Positions 10,085-21,769 of a stretch of DNA of 64,000 bases are shown in pieces (the first letter of the stretch is position 1; every line of letters begins with the position of its first letter). The notes under the pieces are model-generated. The model saw only the letters and a program-made list of their open reading frames with translations, had not been told where the DNA came from and did no database searches. Position numbers and translations under genes: made by a program. Source of the DNA: Lactifluus volemus (Eukaryota; Basidiomycota; Agaricomycetes; Russulales; Russulaceae); assembly GCA_022376515.1 (NCBI GenBank), contig WTXI01000176.1, positions 1 to 64,000 of the forward strand, given 5' to 3'.

Positions 10085-11814
10085 CATCAGAAAAACATTG
10101 TTTTTGCTTAATGTGCTTAAAGTGTGATTAGTGTGCTTAAAGTCATCATTACGCAGGTTAAGCAAGCATTAAGAAGAACTAAGCACAAGTTAAGCAACCC
10201 TTGATTAAGCACAGTAAGCGCACCCTGTTGCTGAATTAAGCACATTTGCTGAATTAAGTGCATTCTGCTTAATTAAGCTAATTAAGCAAGATCTAAGTAA
10301 CATTAAGCATCTTTCACATTTTTAACTAATTTCAAATTTTTATCACAATTTCAAATTTTCAGTCACAAAATATAAGCATCAAATATATATATATTAGAGA
10401 TAAAACTACAACATGCATATCTAAAACTAAGGGTAATCTACAGGCCTTGATGCAACAGCCCTGGCAGGGGTGAGACTGCAGGGCCACGAGGAGGTGATGG
10501 TGGTGGCAGTGGCACAGGAGGTGCAGGAGGAGGCGCGGGAGGTGCGGGAGAAGGTGAGGGACCATGGAGGAGGCATGTGGCACAGGAAGCCCAGGACAGG
10601 GTGCAGAAGGCACAAGAGAAAGTGGGGAGATGCGGGAGAAGGCACAGGAGGCGCAGGAGAAGCCGCAGGGCATGAAAGGGGGTGTGGGACAGGCATGGGG
10701 TGCAGGAAGTGCAGAAGACACCGTGGGAGGGCACAAGAGAAGCCTGGAGGCACAGGAGAAGCCACGGGAAGCGCAGGAAGCACAAGACGTGCGGGGATAG
10801 CAGAGGAGATAGAAGTGCACAGGAGGTGCAGGAGAGGTGGTGCAGGTACTGTAGTAAAGGCAGCAGCACAGGAGGAGGTGGAGGCAGAGGTGGAGGCAAA
10901 AAAAACAAAAGGGGTCAGGAAGTGTTGAGGTGAAGCAGGCAGTGAACAACGTACTAGGAAGGTGGTGTACAAGGTGCAGTGCAGGTAGCATGTGCCATGG
11001 ACCCCTCACAGCCTAGAGAAGAGGGAGCAATGCGAAAAAGGCTGAAAACTTGGAGGTGGCACAGGCACAGGAGGTGGAGGAGGACACAGTAGAGGCAGAG
11101 GCAGAGGTAGAGGCAGAGGCAGAGGAGGGAGAAAGCAGAGGAAGCAGCATAGCGACACGTTTGTGCAGGGGAAAAAAAAAAGGGGGGGGGGAATGTGGTA
11201 GCAAGGAGAAGGTAGGGATGCTGAGACTTGTGGCAGCACAAGGTGGCAGTGAGTGGTGGCGACAGAGGCCACAGAGACACCAAGAGAGGGACACATGGGC
11301 AAGACATGTGATGGCACCAGATGGTGAGCCAGCCATGGTGGCAACAGCGGAGTTCCCAACAGGGAGACGACGGCGACAGAGGGGAGGGAGGGACACACAA
11401 TGCACAAAAATCAACATCATGCAAATAAAAACAAACAAAAAACACATGTGGTCGGTGCACAGGAACGACTTAGCAAAATTTTCATGACTTTGCATATTTT
11501 TTGGACTTTAATTAAATTACATAAATTACTTCCATTTGCTTAGCATGATTAAAAGTCTCTTAAAATTCTCTTAGTTTGCTTAAACTACTTGTTTACTTAG
11601 TGTGATTAAAGTTTGCTTAATTTTCATTATTGGTCATAATAAAATTTGCTTAGTTGTGCTGAGTGTAAATTAATGTGCTTAATGTGCTTAACATGCTTAA
11701 GCAAAAAAAAAGAAATTTTTTATTAAGCAGAAGACAGTAATTAAGACCATTAAGCAAAGTAAGCAGTGATAAGCACCATTAATTAGCATAAGCAAAAACA
11801 ATGTTTTCCTGATG
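10085..11814 (+). mobile_element. CATCAG element A: 1.73-kb element with 26-bp inverted ends
   Basis: Positions 10085-10110 and the reverse complement of 11789-11814 match at 25 of 26 bases, both starting CATCAG and ending TTGCTTA. Inside each end lie arrays of TTAAGC/GCTTAA-type words in mirrored orientation (10105-10310 and 11510-11790). The centre (10455-11160) is strongly purine-biased with degenerate AGGAGGTGCAGG-like units. On the minus strand the centre gives Pro/Cys/Leu-rich open frames of 130-216 codons. I cannot tell whether any is a gene, though a TPARAV motif at the 3' end of one frame recurs in the copy at 53.9 kb. No transposase-like protein and no clear target duplication were seen, so I infer a non-autonomous element. 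Confidence 0.7.
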
Positions 11815-13315
11815 AGAGAAGTGGGCACGGCAACAGAGAGCAGAGTGTAGTGACAGAGAGAGGATAGCAAGAGGGGGGGATGTGGCGACAGAGAGGAGAG
11901 CAAGAGGGCCTGGCAACCTGTCACCCTTTCCCACACCCTCTGGTATCCCTCGGGCTGGCTTGAGCTAACTTAAAGTCACAGCTAAGTCGAAGTCATGACT
12001 ACCAGAACCAACCAATTTCTCACAATCAGCTCAACTAAGCCAGTCGATCACATGACCAGCTCCAGCTCTCAGGCTGGCGTTAAGCTGGGCCGCAGCAACA
12101 CTACTTGTAACTGCTTCATGTCACTGCATTGTCCTTCTTTTTTGCAGCAGGTACAGGTAGGGTAGGCGTATGACCAGGGGCCAGATTGGATGCAGAGCCA
12201 CCAGCTGGGAGGGTTGTGCACCCACTAGTGTTGAGCACAGGTTTGTAATGGAACCCTGTATTGGGCTACAGGTTCAGGCATGGGCTGTCATATTTTCGCC
12301 CATAGTGATCCCACACCTGTACCATAGGTTTGGGTCTTGGCCAACTTCCATGTCCCTTTTTTTTTTCCATGTAAACCCTTTCTGCTGCCATCCTGTTTAT
12401 TTCTCTCTCTTACCCTTGATTCAGCCATATATTTCCACATTCAAGCACTTGGCAGCATGAGAAAATGTTAACAACATGGCTAAGAATAAACACCCACTCT
12501 TTATCCTCAAAGAGCTTCAGACCCTACCCTTCAACTTCTGTGTCACCCTTTTTTGGTCATTCTCACCACCACCACTTCCCCTACCGCTTTTAGAAGGGAT
12601 CATTATGATTGTGTTTGAGGGTCTCAGTCTTGTTAGTTACATAAACACTAGAGGTATGTTGGGACATCTGGGGGGGTTTCTTTCCAGGCATTGTCAGATG
12701 GGTTACCCCTTGCTTTTCTTTGCATTGGTGGTATAACTTTGTTGCTTATAACTGGCTCGGAATCCTTCCTTCGTCATCAGTACTGAGAGGCCCATTCACA
12801 TCACATCAAAGTCCATAGTATCAAGATCATGCTGACATCATACTGATAGTTTCGACCATCTGATGCCAGTGACTAACACTATCATGTGGTATCCCATAAT
12901 CCCACCAGTGCAACTATGCAGCCAGACCACATAACTTGAATTGATGATGCCAATGAGAGTGTTAATAACATGGAACTATCATTGAGCAAAACCAAAACAA
13001 CAAATAAAAGCACACTGTGTAGCCCAAACCAGTTCCCATATACTACCATCAAGGCTGATATCAGATACAAGGAGTGTCAACTCTGCAGATTATGGACTTG
13101 GCATATTTACATTGCATACTACCATCCTCTTCTGGTGGTCACCATGTGCACCCTCTCAATGATTACATGAAGAGACATGGATTGTGCACAGGAGATGGGA
13201 GTGTCAATGGGGTGGACTGAAGAAGAAAATGCAACAGGTTAAAGGGTGCAGCCATTGAATGTTTATGATGGGAGCTTGGATTGGGTCATGTTTATGTTAA
13301 ATGTAATAGAGTTGG
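11815..13315. other. Stretch without a supported gene
   Basis: Positions 11950-12100 hold a block (CTAACTTAAAGTCACAGC, later GCAGCAACACTA) with relatives near 7520-7650. The remainder is non-repetitive to my eye and has only short, unrecognised open frames. Confidence 0.35.
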
Positions 13316-14227
13316 TGTCACAGTTTGCAGGGACCGTGGCTCAAAGTGAGTGTCGTTTCTGGTCTGGCAATTTGCTGCAGTGAGTCAGACAAGACTAGCA
13401 ACACCAAATAGTCAATCTAAGAACATGCAGACAAGTTCCTGTGAAGAATAGACTTGACTGTGCGAACTCTTGGTGTTCATATTGCATGTGGCAGATAACA
13501 TGGGCCGGCGCATGCGATGGTCAGAGTTACCGTTCCTAAAGAGGATAGATAGTGGCAGATGGGTAAATGACAATGTGTGGGTTCAACCGCAACACAGGCA
13601 CGAGTGTACTGGAGTTAGAAAGGATCTTTCTAGCCCTAGTACGTTAGTGTGAGGTTGAACTAAGGTTCAATACAAGCGGGGCACGAAGAGTGGGAACTAC
13701 TCTTTGCAACACACTCATAATAAGGTTCAGGCATCTGTGAGCTTGTTCCAAGTGTAATAGACCAAGCAAACAGATGTCTGATGGTGGCACGAAGTATCTA
13801 GATCAAGGTACAAAGAGGGGATTCACAAGACAAGAGGAGGAGACATGATGCGAGTGTGAGTAGGAGACAATGAACTGCGATTCTAGACAAAGCTGAAGCT
13901 AAGGCTTTAGCTCATCTACAGGGCCTTATTTATGCATACAGAGGGCCAGCCAACTATCCTACAAAGGTCACAGTAAAGTAGCATAGTCAAGACCATTGAC
14001 TAAGTACCTGAGTCAGTTCTGATGACTCAAGAACTGACTCAGTGCATCTGACTCAAGATTTGAGTCATGATACCTGAGTCAAATACATGTCCAAAAAGGC
14101 AATGCACAGCTCCTAGAAGCCAGACAGAGGGGGCTGGCCAAGGAAAGGGATCCTAGGTCATAACACAAGGCGAAAAATAGATGGAAAACAGTAAGAAATG
14201 GGCCAGATGGCCCACATAACCATAACA
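13316..14227 (-). repeat. Solo LTR of the ~900-bp family (912 bp)
   Basis: It starts TGTCACAG on the plus strand and ends CCATAACA, so the minus strand begins TGTTATGG and ends CTGTGACA. It matches 54116-55015 throughout. Flanking pentamers are GTTGG (13311-13315) and GTTGA (14228-14232), one mismatch, consistent with an old 5-bp target duplication. No internal retroelement sequence adjoins either side, so it looks like a recombined solo LTR. Confidence 0.8.
14009..14081. promoter_or_regulatory. Cluster of six TGASTCA sites in the solo LTR
   Basis: Six TGAGTCA/TGACTCA heptamers occur in 73 bp, at the same relative place as in the LTR copies at 7647-8333 and 54116-55015. The minus-strand TATA-like TGCATAAATAA lies further into the LTR. 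Confidence 0.6.
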
Positions 14228-14495
14228 GTTGACTATGTTGAAAATGTAATACAGTTGGATTTGTCTGATGGAAAAAGGGAAAAGAAACCAATTTGGGTAC
14301 AGTCTAATGAATACACATATCTCATAAGAATGTACCTTAACATGTATAGACATCAAGATGTAAAGTAGTCACAAAATATACCTGTTAAGGCAAGAGATGT
14401 GACCAGAAGAAGTCACAAGACATACTTTTAAGACAAGTGCTCATGATTTTCATTGATTCAGAACACTCATAAATGGCAGGTTAATGTAATATTAT
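14228..14495. other. Short spacer, no gene seen
   Basis: AT-rich sequence between the solo LTR and the hAT-type element, with no coding or repeat structure that I recognise. Confidence 0.3.
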
Positions 14496-14704
14496 TAGAC
14501 TGTCCGGGGGCCGGCCCTGGCCCTGGCCCTCAGGGCCGGTCTGCCCTGCAGTTGGCCCTGGCCCTTAAAGGGCCAGCATTGGCTGGCCCTGGCCCGACCT
14601 GGCCCCACCCCTTAAAAAAACTATTTAGTTAACTAATTAGTTCTGGTAAAACTTTCTCACACTTGATCACATAATCAACTCACAGGCCCCCTTCTGATAA
14701 TTGC

Positions 14705-14781
14705 ACAACCTGGGATTTGAACTCTCAACCAGTGCACACAAAAATTAAAGCTGATATCATCTTTACCATTACACCATCCAA
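14705..14781 (-). other. tRNA-like sequence with A- and B-box (SINE head or tRNA relic)
   Basis: On the minus strand TGGTGTAATGGTAAAGAT (a pol III A-box type sequence) is followed about 35 bp later by GAGTTCAAATCCCAGG (B-box type). No convincing cloverleaf with anticodon stem forms, so it is probably a tRNA-derived SINE head or a decayed tRNA gene carried by the hAT-type element. Confidence 0.35.
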
Positions 14782-15117
14782 GCTTGATATTTTTTTCTTC
14801 CATAGCTTCTCTTAAACTGTTGTCTTGCCTCAGTCCGCGCCCAGGTTTACTTTTTCAACATGTTGAATTCTCGCGCTTGCCTTGTGATCCTCCCTCGCCC
14901 CGTGTCGCTGTGCCCATGCCCACTCGTTTTCTGCCATTACCTCTGTCTTCTCCCTCCCTTCTCTCGCGCCTTCTCTGTCGCCGCTATCGCCCCGTCTCAC
15001 GTCTCAGATTTTCGGACTCTTCTGTCGCCCCGCCCTCTGGTGCCGCCGCCTTCTGTTGCCATCATCGCGACACCTCCCCCTCGCCACTACCACTGCCGTG
15101 ACCTGTTAGCTTGGTCC

Positions 15118-15190
15118 ATTGGTGTGTCATGGTTCTTTTTTTTGACTTTTCACAACTAATCTTTCTTTTACTTTCTTGTTCCCTTTCCCC
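15118..15190 (+). repeat. Dispersed repeat R1, copy 4 (inside the hAT-type element)
   Basis: GTGTGTCATGG, poly-T, GACTTTTCACAACTAATCTT and CTTTTACTTTC appear in the order seen at 760 and 7099. Confidence 0.45.
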
Positions 15191-15412
15191 TTCTACATCC
15201 CCTTCAAGGGTGTCCCTGCACCCACCCGTAGACAGTCTATTGGCATCACGGTCACTCGGGTGTCGCTGTTGTGACCGTTCAAGCCCCTGACACCAGTGAC
15301 TTGTGCTATGGCGTGCGCAGGTCCCCTCCACTCTGTGCCACACCTGCCATCTCCCCCTTTGCCCGCTGCCATTCCCAACATGGCAGTAACGCAGTGTGCC
15401 GCCCCCCTCTCT

Positions 15413-15688
15413 GCCGCCGTTCCCAACACGGCCGTTGCTGTCCCGACGCAGCGGTTGCTGTCCCGCCACCGCAGTTCCAAATGTGACCGTTGTGGCCCAC
15501 ACAGCAGTTGCTGTCCTGACGGTGCCGCCCCTACCATCTCCCCCCTCGCCGCCGCCGTTCCCAATGCGGCCGTTGCTGCCCGACGCAGTGGTTGCTGTCC
15601 CGCTGCCGCCGTTCCAGATGCGACCATTGCGGCCCACACAGCAGGTGCTGTCCTGATGCCACTGTCGCTGGACCTGCACTGTTCCCGA
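15413..15688. repeat. Tandem duplication of a ~138-bp GC-rich unit
   Basis: GCCGCCGTTCCCAA followed by GGCCGTTGCTG, GACGCAG, GCGACC-like and GGCCCACACAGCAG occurs from 15413 and again from 15551 with substitutions. Confidence 0.65.
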
Positions 15689-16059
15689 CGCCTCCCACAC
15701 CGCTGTTCTGCGCGCCTGCAGCGCGCCCCCTTCCCCACCGCCACACCACCCTGTTTAGGGTAGCCAGGGCAGGGCCAGCCCTAGGGCCAACCCTAAGGGC
15801 CGGTTGTAAAACTCTCTGGCCCTGGCCCTGGAAATAAGGGCAGGGCCACCCTGGTGCTGGCCCGGCCCCTCAAGGGCCAGCAAATTGCTGGCCCGGCCCT
15901 AGGGCCAACGAGGGCTGGCCCGGCCCCCAGACAGTCTAAATATTATTGGCCAGGACAAATTAAAAAGGTACAACAGATGGCCAGTAAAGGAAAACAATCA
16001 TGTAAAAACTGATGGGAAACCTTATATGTACAGGTGTGATTATGCCTGCATTGATACCT

Positions 16060-16253
16060 TGCAAGCAAGGTAATTATGTAAATTATGTTTTTTTGTTTAG
16101 CACAATTAAAAACCCCTGAAAATTTCATTAGTTGCTTAAATATGTTAAGTGTGCTTAAACAAAATTTTCATCAAGCAAAATTAAGCAAAAAAAACAAATT
16201 TAAGACCATTAAGACCACTAAGCACCATTAAGCAGCCTTGGGTTTTCCTGATG
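16060..16253 (+). mobile_element. CATCAG element, right-end fragment (copy D)
   Basis: Repeated TTAAGC-type words (AAGACCATTAAG, AAGCACCATTAAGCAG) run into a terminal GGTTTTCCTGATG at 16253. This matches the right end of element A (ATGTTTTCCTGATG). The rest of the element is absent. Confidence 0.55.
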
Positions 16254-16959
16254 TCACAGCTAGGGTTGTAAATTGTAATGGCATGGTTTGGTTTCACAAT
16301 GGCATATTTACAGGTAAATGTTTAGTTTATGAGTTAATAAATATGTCTTCAATTCCAATAAGTAATTCTATTTTAGCAATATATATCTGCAACAATTCCC
16401 ATGTAACATAATAACATAATAAATATGTAAATGGAATTGTAACATCTGTACATGATACACTAAGTATGATATGCAAAAGCCAATGTGAATGTGTTCAATG
16501 CTACAAGTTCTGGTTAATTGAATAGTGTTTGTTTGCATGTGGTTGACATTACTAGTACAGTACTAAAGTAATGAATTAGAATGAAATGTGGTGGGAAGAA
16601 GATTATAATGACATGTAACAGATGGTTGGTTAGATCAAGATGATCAAGATGCAGTAGGCAGAAAGGCGATGGTCATTCATATGGGTGGCTTGCTGAACTA
16701 AATGGTAAAATGTGTTTTATATTTCAACTTTTTGTGGTCACTAGTCATAGACATTGAATAAAGTTTTACTATTTGATACTAGTATGGTGTGCAAAATAGT
16801 TTTAATATAGTTTTCATTATGTTGTATTTATTCTGTGATGTGAGCAGAGAATTGCATTTATATGTACATCTACAACATGGGAGAACTCAGACATGCCATA
16901 CGAAGTAATGGCCCACTAGCTCAAGTATCAAGACTGGATTCTTGATCTATACATCAAGA
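16254..16959. other. AT-rich stretch, no gene seen
   Basis: No repeat or coding pattern is recognisable apart from frequent TAATA/AATAA words. It precedes the Gypsy fragment. Confidence 0.35.
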
Positions 16960-17850
16960 AAATGAGCTAAAAACCATGCACTCCTGAATATGGGAGCAAC
17001 TGAATACTTCATACACCCATGATTGGTTAATAAATTGAGACTGAAAGAACAACCTCTACAATGACCATGAAATGTCCAAAATGTGGATGGAACCATTAAT
17101 TAAGCAGGAAAAACAATGACAGGGGTTGAATTAACCCTTAAACTTGATGAAAAGCCATGTAACCATCTGTTCTTTATTATAGACATAGGAGAAGATGACG
17201 TCATCCTGGGGTACCCCTTTTTTAAATCATTTAATCCTACTATCAACTGGGAAAAGGGACAACTATGCAGAAAAGTCATTGCCATCACTAAAGGAGAGAA
17301 AACCCTATCTTCACGAATAGCAAAAACTACGATGGCTACCCAACTGGCAGTACAAGTCAAAAAAGACAAGAAAACCTGGGATCAAATCATCCCCAAGCAA
17401 TACCATCAATATGGGAAAGTCTTCTAGGAAGACACCTCCAAACGATTCCCAGGTCCAAGAAAATGAGACCATGCCATTGACCTGAAACCAGACACCCCTA
17501 CTTCACTTGACTGTCATATATACCTGCTATCCCCAGCAGAGAAGCAAGCATAAAAAGAATTTATTACCACCAACCTATAACTAGAAAGAATTTGCAGGTC
17601 CAAGTTACAGTATGCCTGTGGCTTTTTCTTTGTTGAAAAAAAGGATGGAAAATTACAACCAGTGCAAGACTATTAGAAACTCAATGAATCGACGATACCA
17701 AACCGATACCCCCTCCCCCTAATCACTGACCTCATTCATGACCTAGTGGACAAAAAACTGTTTACAAAGTTCAACATCCACTGGGGGTATAATAACATTC
17801 AATTTAAGAAAGGTGATGAGTGGAAAGTAGCTGCAATCAAGACACATGGA
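16960..17850 (+). pseudogene. Gypsy protease-RT fragment (Gypsy-A), decayed
   Basis: A protease-like block reads MGATEYFIHP near 16990, where family members have a D-S-G-A motif. It is followed by DVILGYPFFKSFNPTINW near 17200 and a linker. A reverse-transcriptase start follows: GFFFVEKKDGKLQPVQDY near 17620, YPLP near 17705 and FNIHWGYNNIQ near 17770. Several stops interrupt it, for example after VQDY. It breaks off at THG near 17852, where Plavaka-type sequence begins. No LTR is attached. Confidence 0.75.
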
Positions 17851-18108
17851 TCACTAGATAGCTACAATACCAAGTTCCCTGAACACCTTCACATCAATTT
17901 TGCAAAGGAGGCCTATCAAGCAAGCAACAAGTGCAACTTGTTTCTCAAATGACTCTCTGGTTGAGCCATCAAGAAGCCATTGCTCAGTTTAATGATTATC
18001 TTGACTGGCATGCTAGCCAATTCAGAATCTCTCCAAGCCCTGCCACAACTGGTAGCAGTAATTCCACAGACACTGGTGGTGATCTGGATCTTGCTTCTGT
18101 GTCACTGA
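17851..18108 (+). pseudogene. Plavaka-type transposase, upstream part (Plavaka-A)
   Basis: SLDSYNTKFPEHLHINFAKE and SQMTLWLSHQEAIAQFNDYL match the pattern D-x-Y-N-T-E-x-x-E-R-L-H-I...Q-M-T-x-W-L-x-R-x-E in Plavaka transposases. The sequence is cut at 18108 by the Gypsy-B element, and the continuation of the same protein appears at 23142. Confidence 0.65.
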
Positions 18109-18259
18109 TGTTAGAATAGGAGATAAAGAACAAGCAGACAAGAAGAGGGATATAAGCACGGAAGCAGCAGAGGATGTAACTAGACTGCTGATGTAATGGT
18201 TGAACAACGTTCCTTGACATGTTACGACAACTTGAGTGACTGGAGACGCCCCTCCAACG
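18109..18259 (+). repeat. 5' LTR of Gypsy-B (151 bp)
   Basis: It starts TGTTAGAATAGG, includes AGAAGAGGGATATAAGCAC and ends GACGCCCCTCCAACG. The second copy is at 22994-23141, with similar sequence and length. Confidence 0.75.
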
Positions 18260-18299
18260 TAGTGACAACAGTGGAATCCAAGCCACACCACAGCATAAA

Positions 18300-19190
18300 A
18301 ATACCAGAATCCAGAACATCACAGCATTGAGATGACACAGTTAGTAGCCAACAGAGAAATGCTCACAGAAAGGTGGGACCAAAACTCCAAGGTCTTCCTT
18401 CAGAATATACAATACTAGATGGCCTTAAACAGCACCATAACAGCACACACAAAGGCCCTGTTCTTCCCACTATGCCTTGAGATCAATTTCCCAGCTGACT
18501 TATGGTTCCAGAAGCTTGAACTGGCAGTACATTTGGACTGGAACAAGCTGGAGCCACAGTTTACACAGTGTTGGGTGCCAGAGATACAGCAGTCAGCAAC
18601 TGAACTAGTGATGGACAAAACAGAAGAACTCCTTGAATGCAAGCTCAAACCAGAGGAGGTAGGACAGAGAGTTCCCTTCCAAGGAACCGTGACATATGGG
18701 CATGTAGCATGGGCCGAGGAGATATCCACAATGGTACAAAGGTGTGGGCTGGAGAACCAGATAGAGTATATCTATCCATCAAGTGATGAAGGAACTCCTG
18801 ATATTGGTGCAGAGCAGCATAACCAAACCATTCACTAACTGGGCCACATTTTTAGAGGTAGTTAAGGGAATTGACATGGATCAGTTGGCACAGTGAATCC
18901 AAGCTGAGAAGAACCTCCAGGAGCTGTGGGCAAAGGTCAACAAGCTCCAGAAGAGAAGGGCTAGCCCAACAACAGATAAGGCCTGCATAAGCACCATAAC
19001 ACAACCAACCAGTCCAGAACCACACATCCATGAGCAGAACAGAGCACAGAGCGGGAAGGAACAAAGACAGCAGGTAGAAGTGCAGATGGTAAGCACAAAC
19101 AGGGCACATACAGAACCAAAAGGTGAGACAGCCAACCTATATGCAATTGGTGGGATGGAGGAAATGGCACAACTGTTCATTCACAAGATC
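18300..19190 (+). pseudogene. Gypsy-B gag region
   Basis: The best open block is 18419-18838 (139 codons), from MALNSTITAHTKAL to the stop after QHNQTIH. After frame changes, a second block with a coiled-coil-like stretch (AEKNLQELWAKVNKLQKRRA) occupies 18880-18965. I place gag here by position between the 5' LTR and the protease. No zinc knuckle was seen. Confidence 0.5.
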
Positions 19191-19616
19191 CAGTTACAAG
19201 GACCACAAGGAGAAGTCATCTGAGTATATGCAATGTTTGACAATGGCACCATGATCTGCGTAATAAACACAAGGGTCTTCGAGCAGGTAAAGCATAGGCT
19301 GGGCACATGGCAGCCATCAATGTGCACACTATGCATGGCAAATGGCTTACTGGCAAGATCAGAAGCAGCATGGACTGGAACCATTGAGCTCGAAGGAGTC
19401 ATGACAACAGACACATTCAAAGTCTTTGACAGCAGAGGCGGATGGTCATTTCTCTTGGGCAAACTGATGCTCCAGTCATTCCAAGCACATCATGACTATG
19501 AATGTGACGAGATCCAGGTGAGTGACATAAAGAAAACCACAGTGCTGATGAACCAAATAGGTAGCACATATTACACACAGATCACCAGCCAAGGAACACC
19601 AGTCACAGCAGACTGA
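19191..19616 (+). pseudogene. Gypsy-B retroviral-type aspartic protease
   Basis: VYAMFDNGTMICVINTRVFE contains a D-N-G-T motif at the active-site position (D-S/T-G-A in most relatives). MANGLLARSEAAWTGTIELE, FDSRGGWSFLLGKLML and QAHHDYECDEIQV follow, which I recognise from a group of agaricomycete Gypsy proteases that carry D-N-G. A stop codon lies 3 codons before VYAMFD. Confidence 0.6.
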
Positions 19617-19904
19617 AAACAGCAAGCGAAACGACTGCGCCCAGCATCAGTGGACACAGTGGTGAACAACCTGAGTGTGACCAAGAACCAGAAACCAAGA
19701 AGCAGAGAGATGCCAACCATCATGAGCAGGCAAAGACCACAAAGTGCAACTGCAGCAATGCCTCAATGCCAGACAAACCCACTCCATCCAAGGCAGGTGG
19801 AGGCAGTACTGGGAGCAGTAATGATTGGGAAGGACCTGAGTGAAAGCCAATGAGAGCAGGTACATGAACTGATAAGGACATACGCTGACTGCTTTTCTCT
19901 TACA

Positions 19905-21472
19905 GTGCGTGAAGTGATACCAGCAAAGGACGTGAGGCTCTACCTAGGAATACCACCAGACACACAGCTACCAACAAAAACAAGACAACACATGTTCACA
20001 CCACCACAGAGGTGCTACCTACACAAGAAGATCCTCAAGATGCTCGAAGTAGACATCATCAAGTGTGCAGACCCAGCAAAGATTAAATGCATGTCAGCAA
20101 CCACATTAGGGCAAAAACAGCATGAAGGGACAGGCTTAACACTGGAGGAGCTCCAGCATAAGGTAAATAAGGAATATGAGGCAGCAGGGCTGATACCACA
20201 TTTCCAGGTACCACCAAGACAAGAACCAGCAGAAGCAGAAGTCGCTACAGGACAGGAGGAACAGAAATGATGAATCTGCCAAGACTTCCAAGAGGTGAAC
20301 AAGCTCTCGAAGGTGGCACCCATGCCACAAGGAGATCTAAGAGCAAAACAGCACAGATTAAGTGGCCACAAGTACATCAGCATGGTTGACTTCACTTTGG
20401 GTTTCTATGCTGTTGAGATCAACCAGGAGTCATGGCCATACATGGCCTCTACATGGAAGGCCTCAGGCACTTTTGGTATGTGAGGATGCCATTCAGACTA
20501 ACTGGAGTGCTGACAGTGTTTACAGCAATGGTAGCAAATCACCTCCATGACCTCATAGCAGATGAAACAATTGAGATTTTCATGGATGATGGAGACTCAG
20601 CAGCAGATACCTTTGACAAGATGGAAAGGATGCTAAAAAGGATCTTAGACTGCATATGTGAATGGAAGCTCTCACTATCAGCAGCAAAGTCCCAGTTCTT
20701 TATGTCAGAGATCACATTTGCTGGGGCCAGGGTTGGCACGAGAGGTGTCCTACCAGACCTCACAAAGTTGACAGCCATAGCCAACTGGAAGAGACCAACT
20801 AACATACTGAACCTAGTGTCATTCTTGGGCCTGACAGGACACTTCCGAGACCTCATAAAAGGGTATGCATGCATGGAGGGACCACTCAGAGACCTGCTGG
20901 CAGGAGTGGCACTACCACAGCCATGTACAAAAACGTCATATCGCTAAACGATGGGGACCTACATCTTAGAAGACAAGTAGACAGAGGCACACACAAAGAT
21001 GTTCCTAGACCTTAAGTTTGCAATCACGTCAGAGCTCATTTTACAAGGACCACGATGGGATGGCATACCATTTGTTGTAACAACAGATGGATGCCAAGAC
21101 AGGTTTGCAGGCATGCTAGCACAAAGGGTCCCCCACACAAAGCCTGATGGCATAGTGACACACAAGCTCCACCTGATAGTGTTTGCATCAAAACAAACAT
21201 CCTTCACCGAAGCTAAGTACAAGCCCTTCTTGCTAGAGTTTGTGGCTCTCAAATTTACCTTAGACAAGTTCTCCGACACTATATGGGGCTTTCCAGTAGA
21301 GATTGAGACAGATTGTCAGGTGCTAAGAGACACTCTTCTCAGCAAGAAACCAAGCGCAGTTCACACATGCTGGCAGGACGGCATACTGGCACATCAAATT
21401 ATTGATGTCTGCCATGTACTGGGCAAGATAAATGTTGTTGCGGATGGCCTGAGTAGGCAATGGAAAGGATAA
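19905..21472 (+). pseudogene. Gypsy-B reverse transcriptase and RNase H
   Basis: The RT block includes WICQDFQEVNKLSKVAPMP near 20272, YISMVDFTLGFYAVEI near 20375, VRMPFRLTGVL near 20480 and the catalytic FMDDGDS near 20580. FLGLTGHFRDLIKGYACMEG follows. RNase H at 20999-21472 has VVTTDGCQDRFAGMLAQR, FASKQTSFTEAKYKPFLLE and the C-terminal VADGLSRQWKG. Stops after WKASGTFGM and CTKTSYR and a frameshift near 20440 break the frame, but the YMDD-type Asp pair is intact. Confidence 0.8.
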
Positions 21473-21769
21473 ACACCAAGTGGAGAAGAAGGAAGTAGCT
21501 GAACAGTAAACCCAGACAGAGATGAGCAAGTTGGTCTAGTTAACAACATCCTGCTCACTCTAGACAGGTTAACCCAAGAGCAAGTAGATGTGTTACAAGA
21601 CAGGCTCAAGGAGAAACACCTGTTCATGGAAGTCATAGATGCCATTCTGGGACAAGATAGTATGAAGATGGTATGGGACCAGAAATGAGCATGACACAGA
21701 GTGTCCCAGTATGTGCTTGAAGAGGGGAAGCTCTGGAAGCTCCACAGAGGCACAAGCATGCAAGCATGA

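Larger units (their letters stand above)
14496..15938. mobile_element. Non-autonomous hAT-type element, 1443 bp, 8-bp target duplication
   Basis: The left end TAGACTGTCCGGGGGCCGG and the reverse complement of the right end (TAGACTGTCTGGGGGCCGG) match at 18 of 19 bases. Both are bordered by AATATTAT (14488-14495 and 15939-15946), an exact 8-bp target duplication, the length made by hAT transposases. Both subterminal regions are packed with GGCCCTGGCCC-like words. Internally there is a tRNA-like segment on the minus strand, one copy of repeat R1 and a 138-bp tandem duplication. No transposase-like protein is present; long open frames in the GC-rich part look like low-complexity artefacts. Confidence 0.8.

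Noticed and set aside
10359..11009. A 216-codon minus-strand open frame rich in Pro, Cys and Leu, with overlapping long frames on both strands
   Set aside because: It follows from the purine/pyrimidine bias of the CATCAG element core, which keeps several frames open at once. No domain is visible. Only the shared TPARAV end in two copies keeps a coding role conceivable.
15062..15763. Open frames of 155-212 codons on both strands in the GC-rich part of the hAT-type element
   Set aside because: They are produced by a GC-rich tandem duplication and low complexity; no recognisable protein and no start context.
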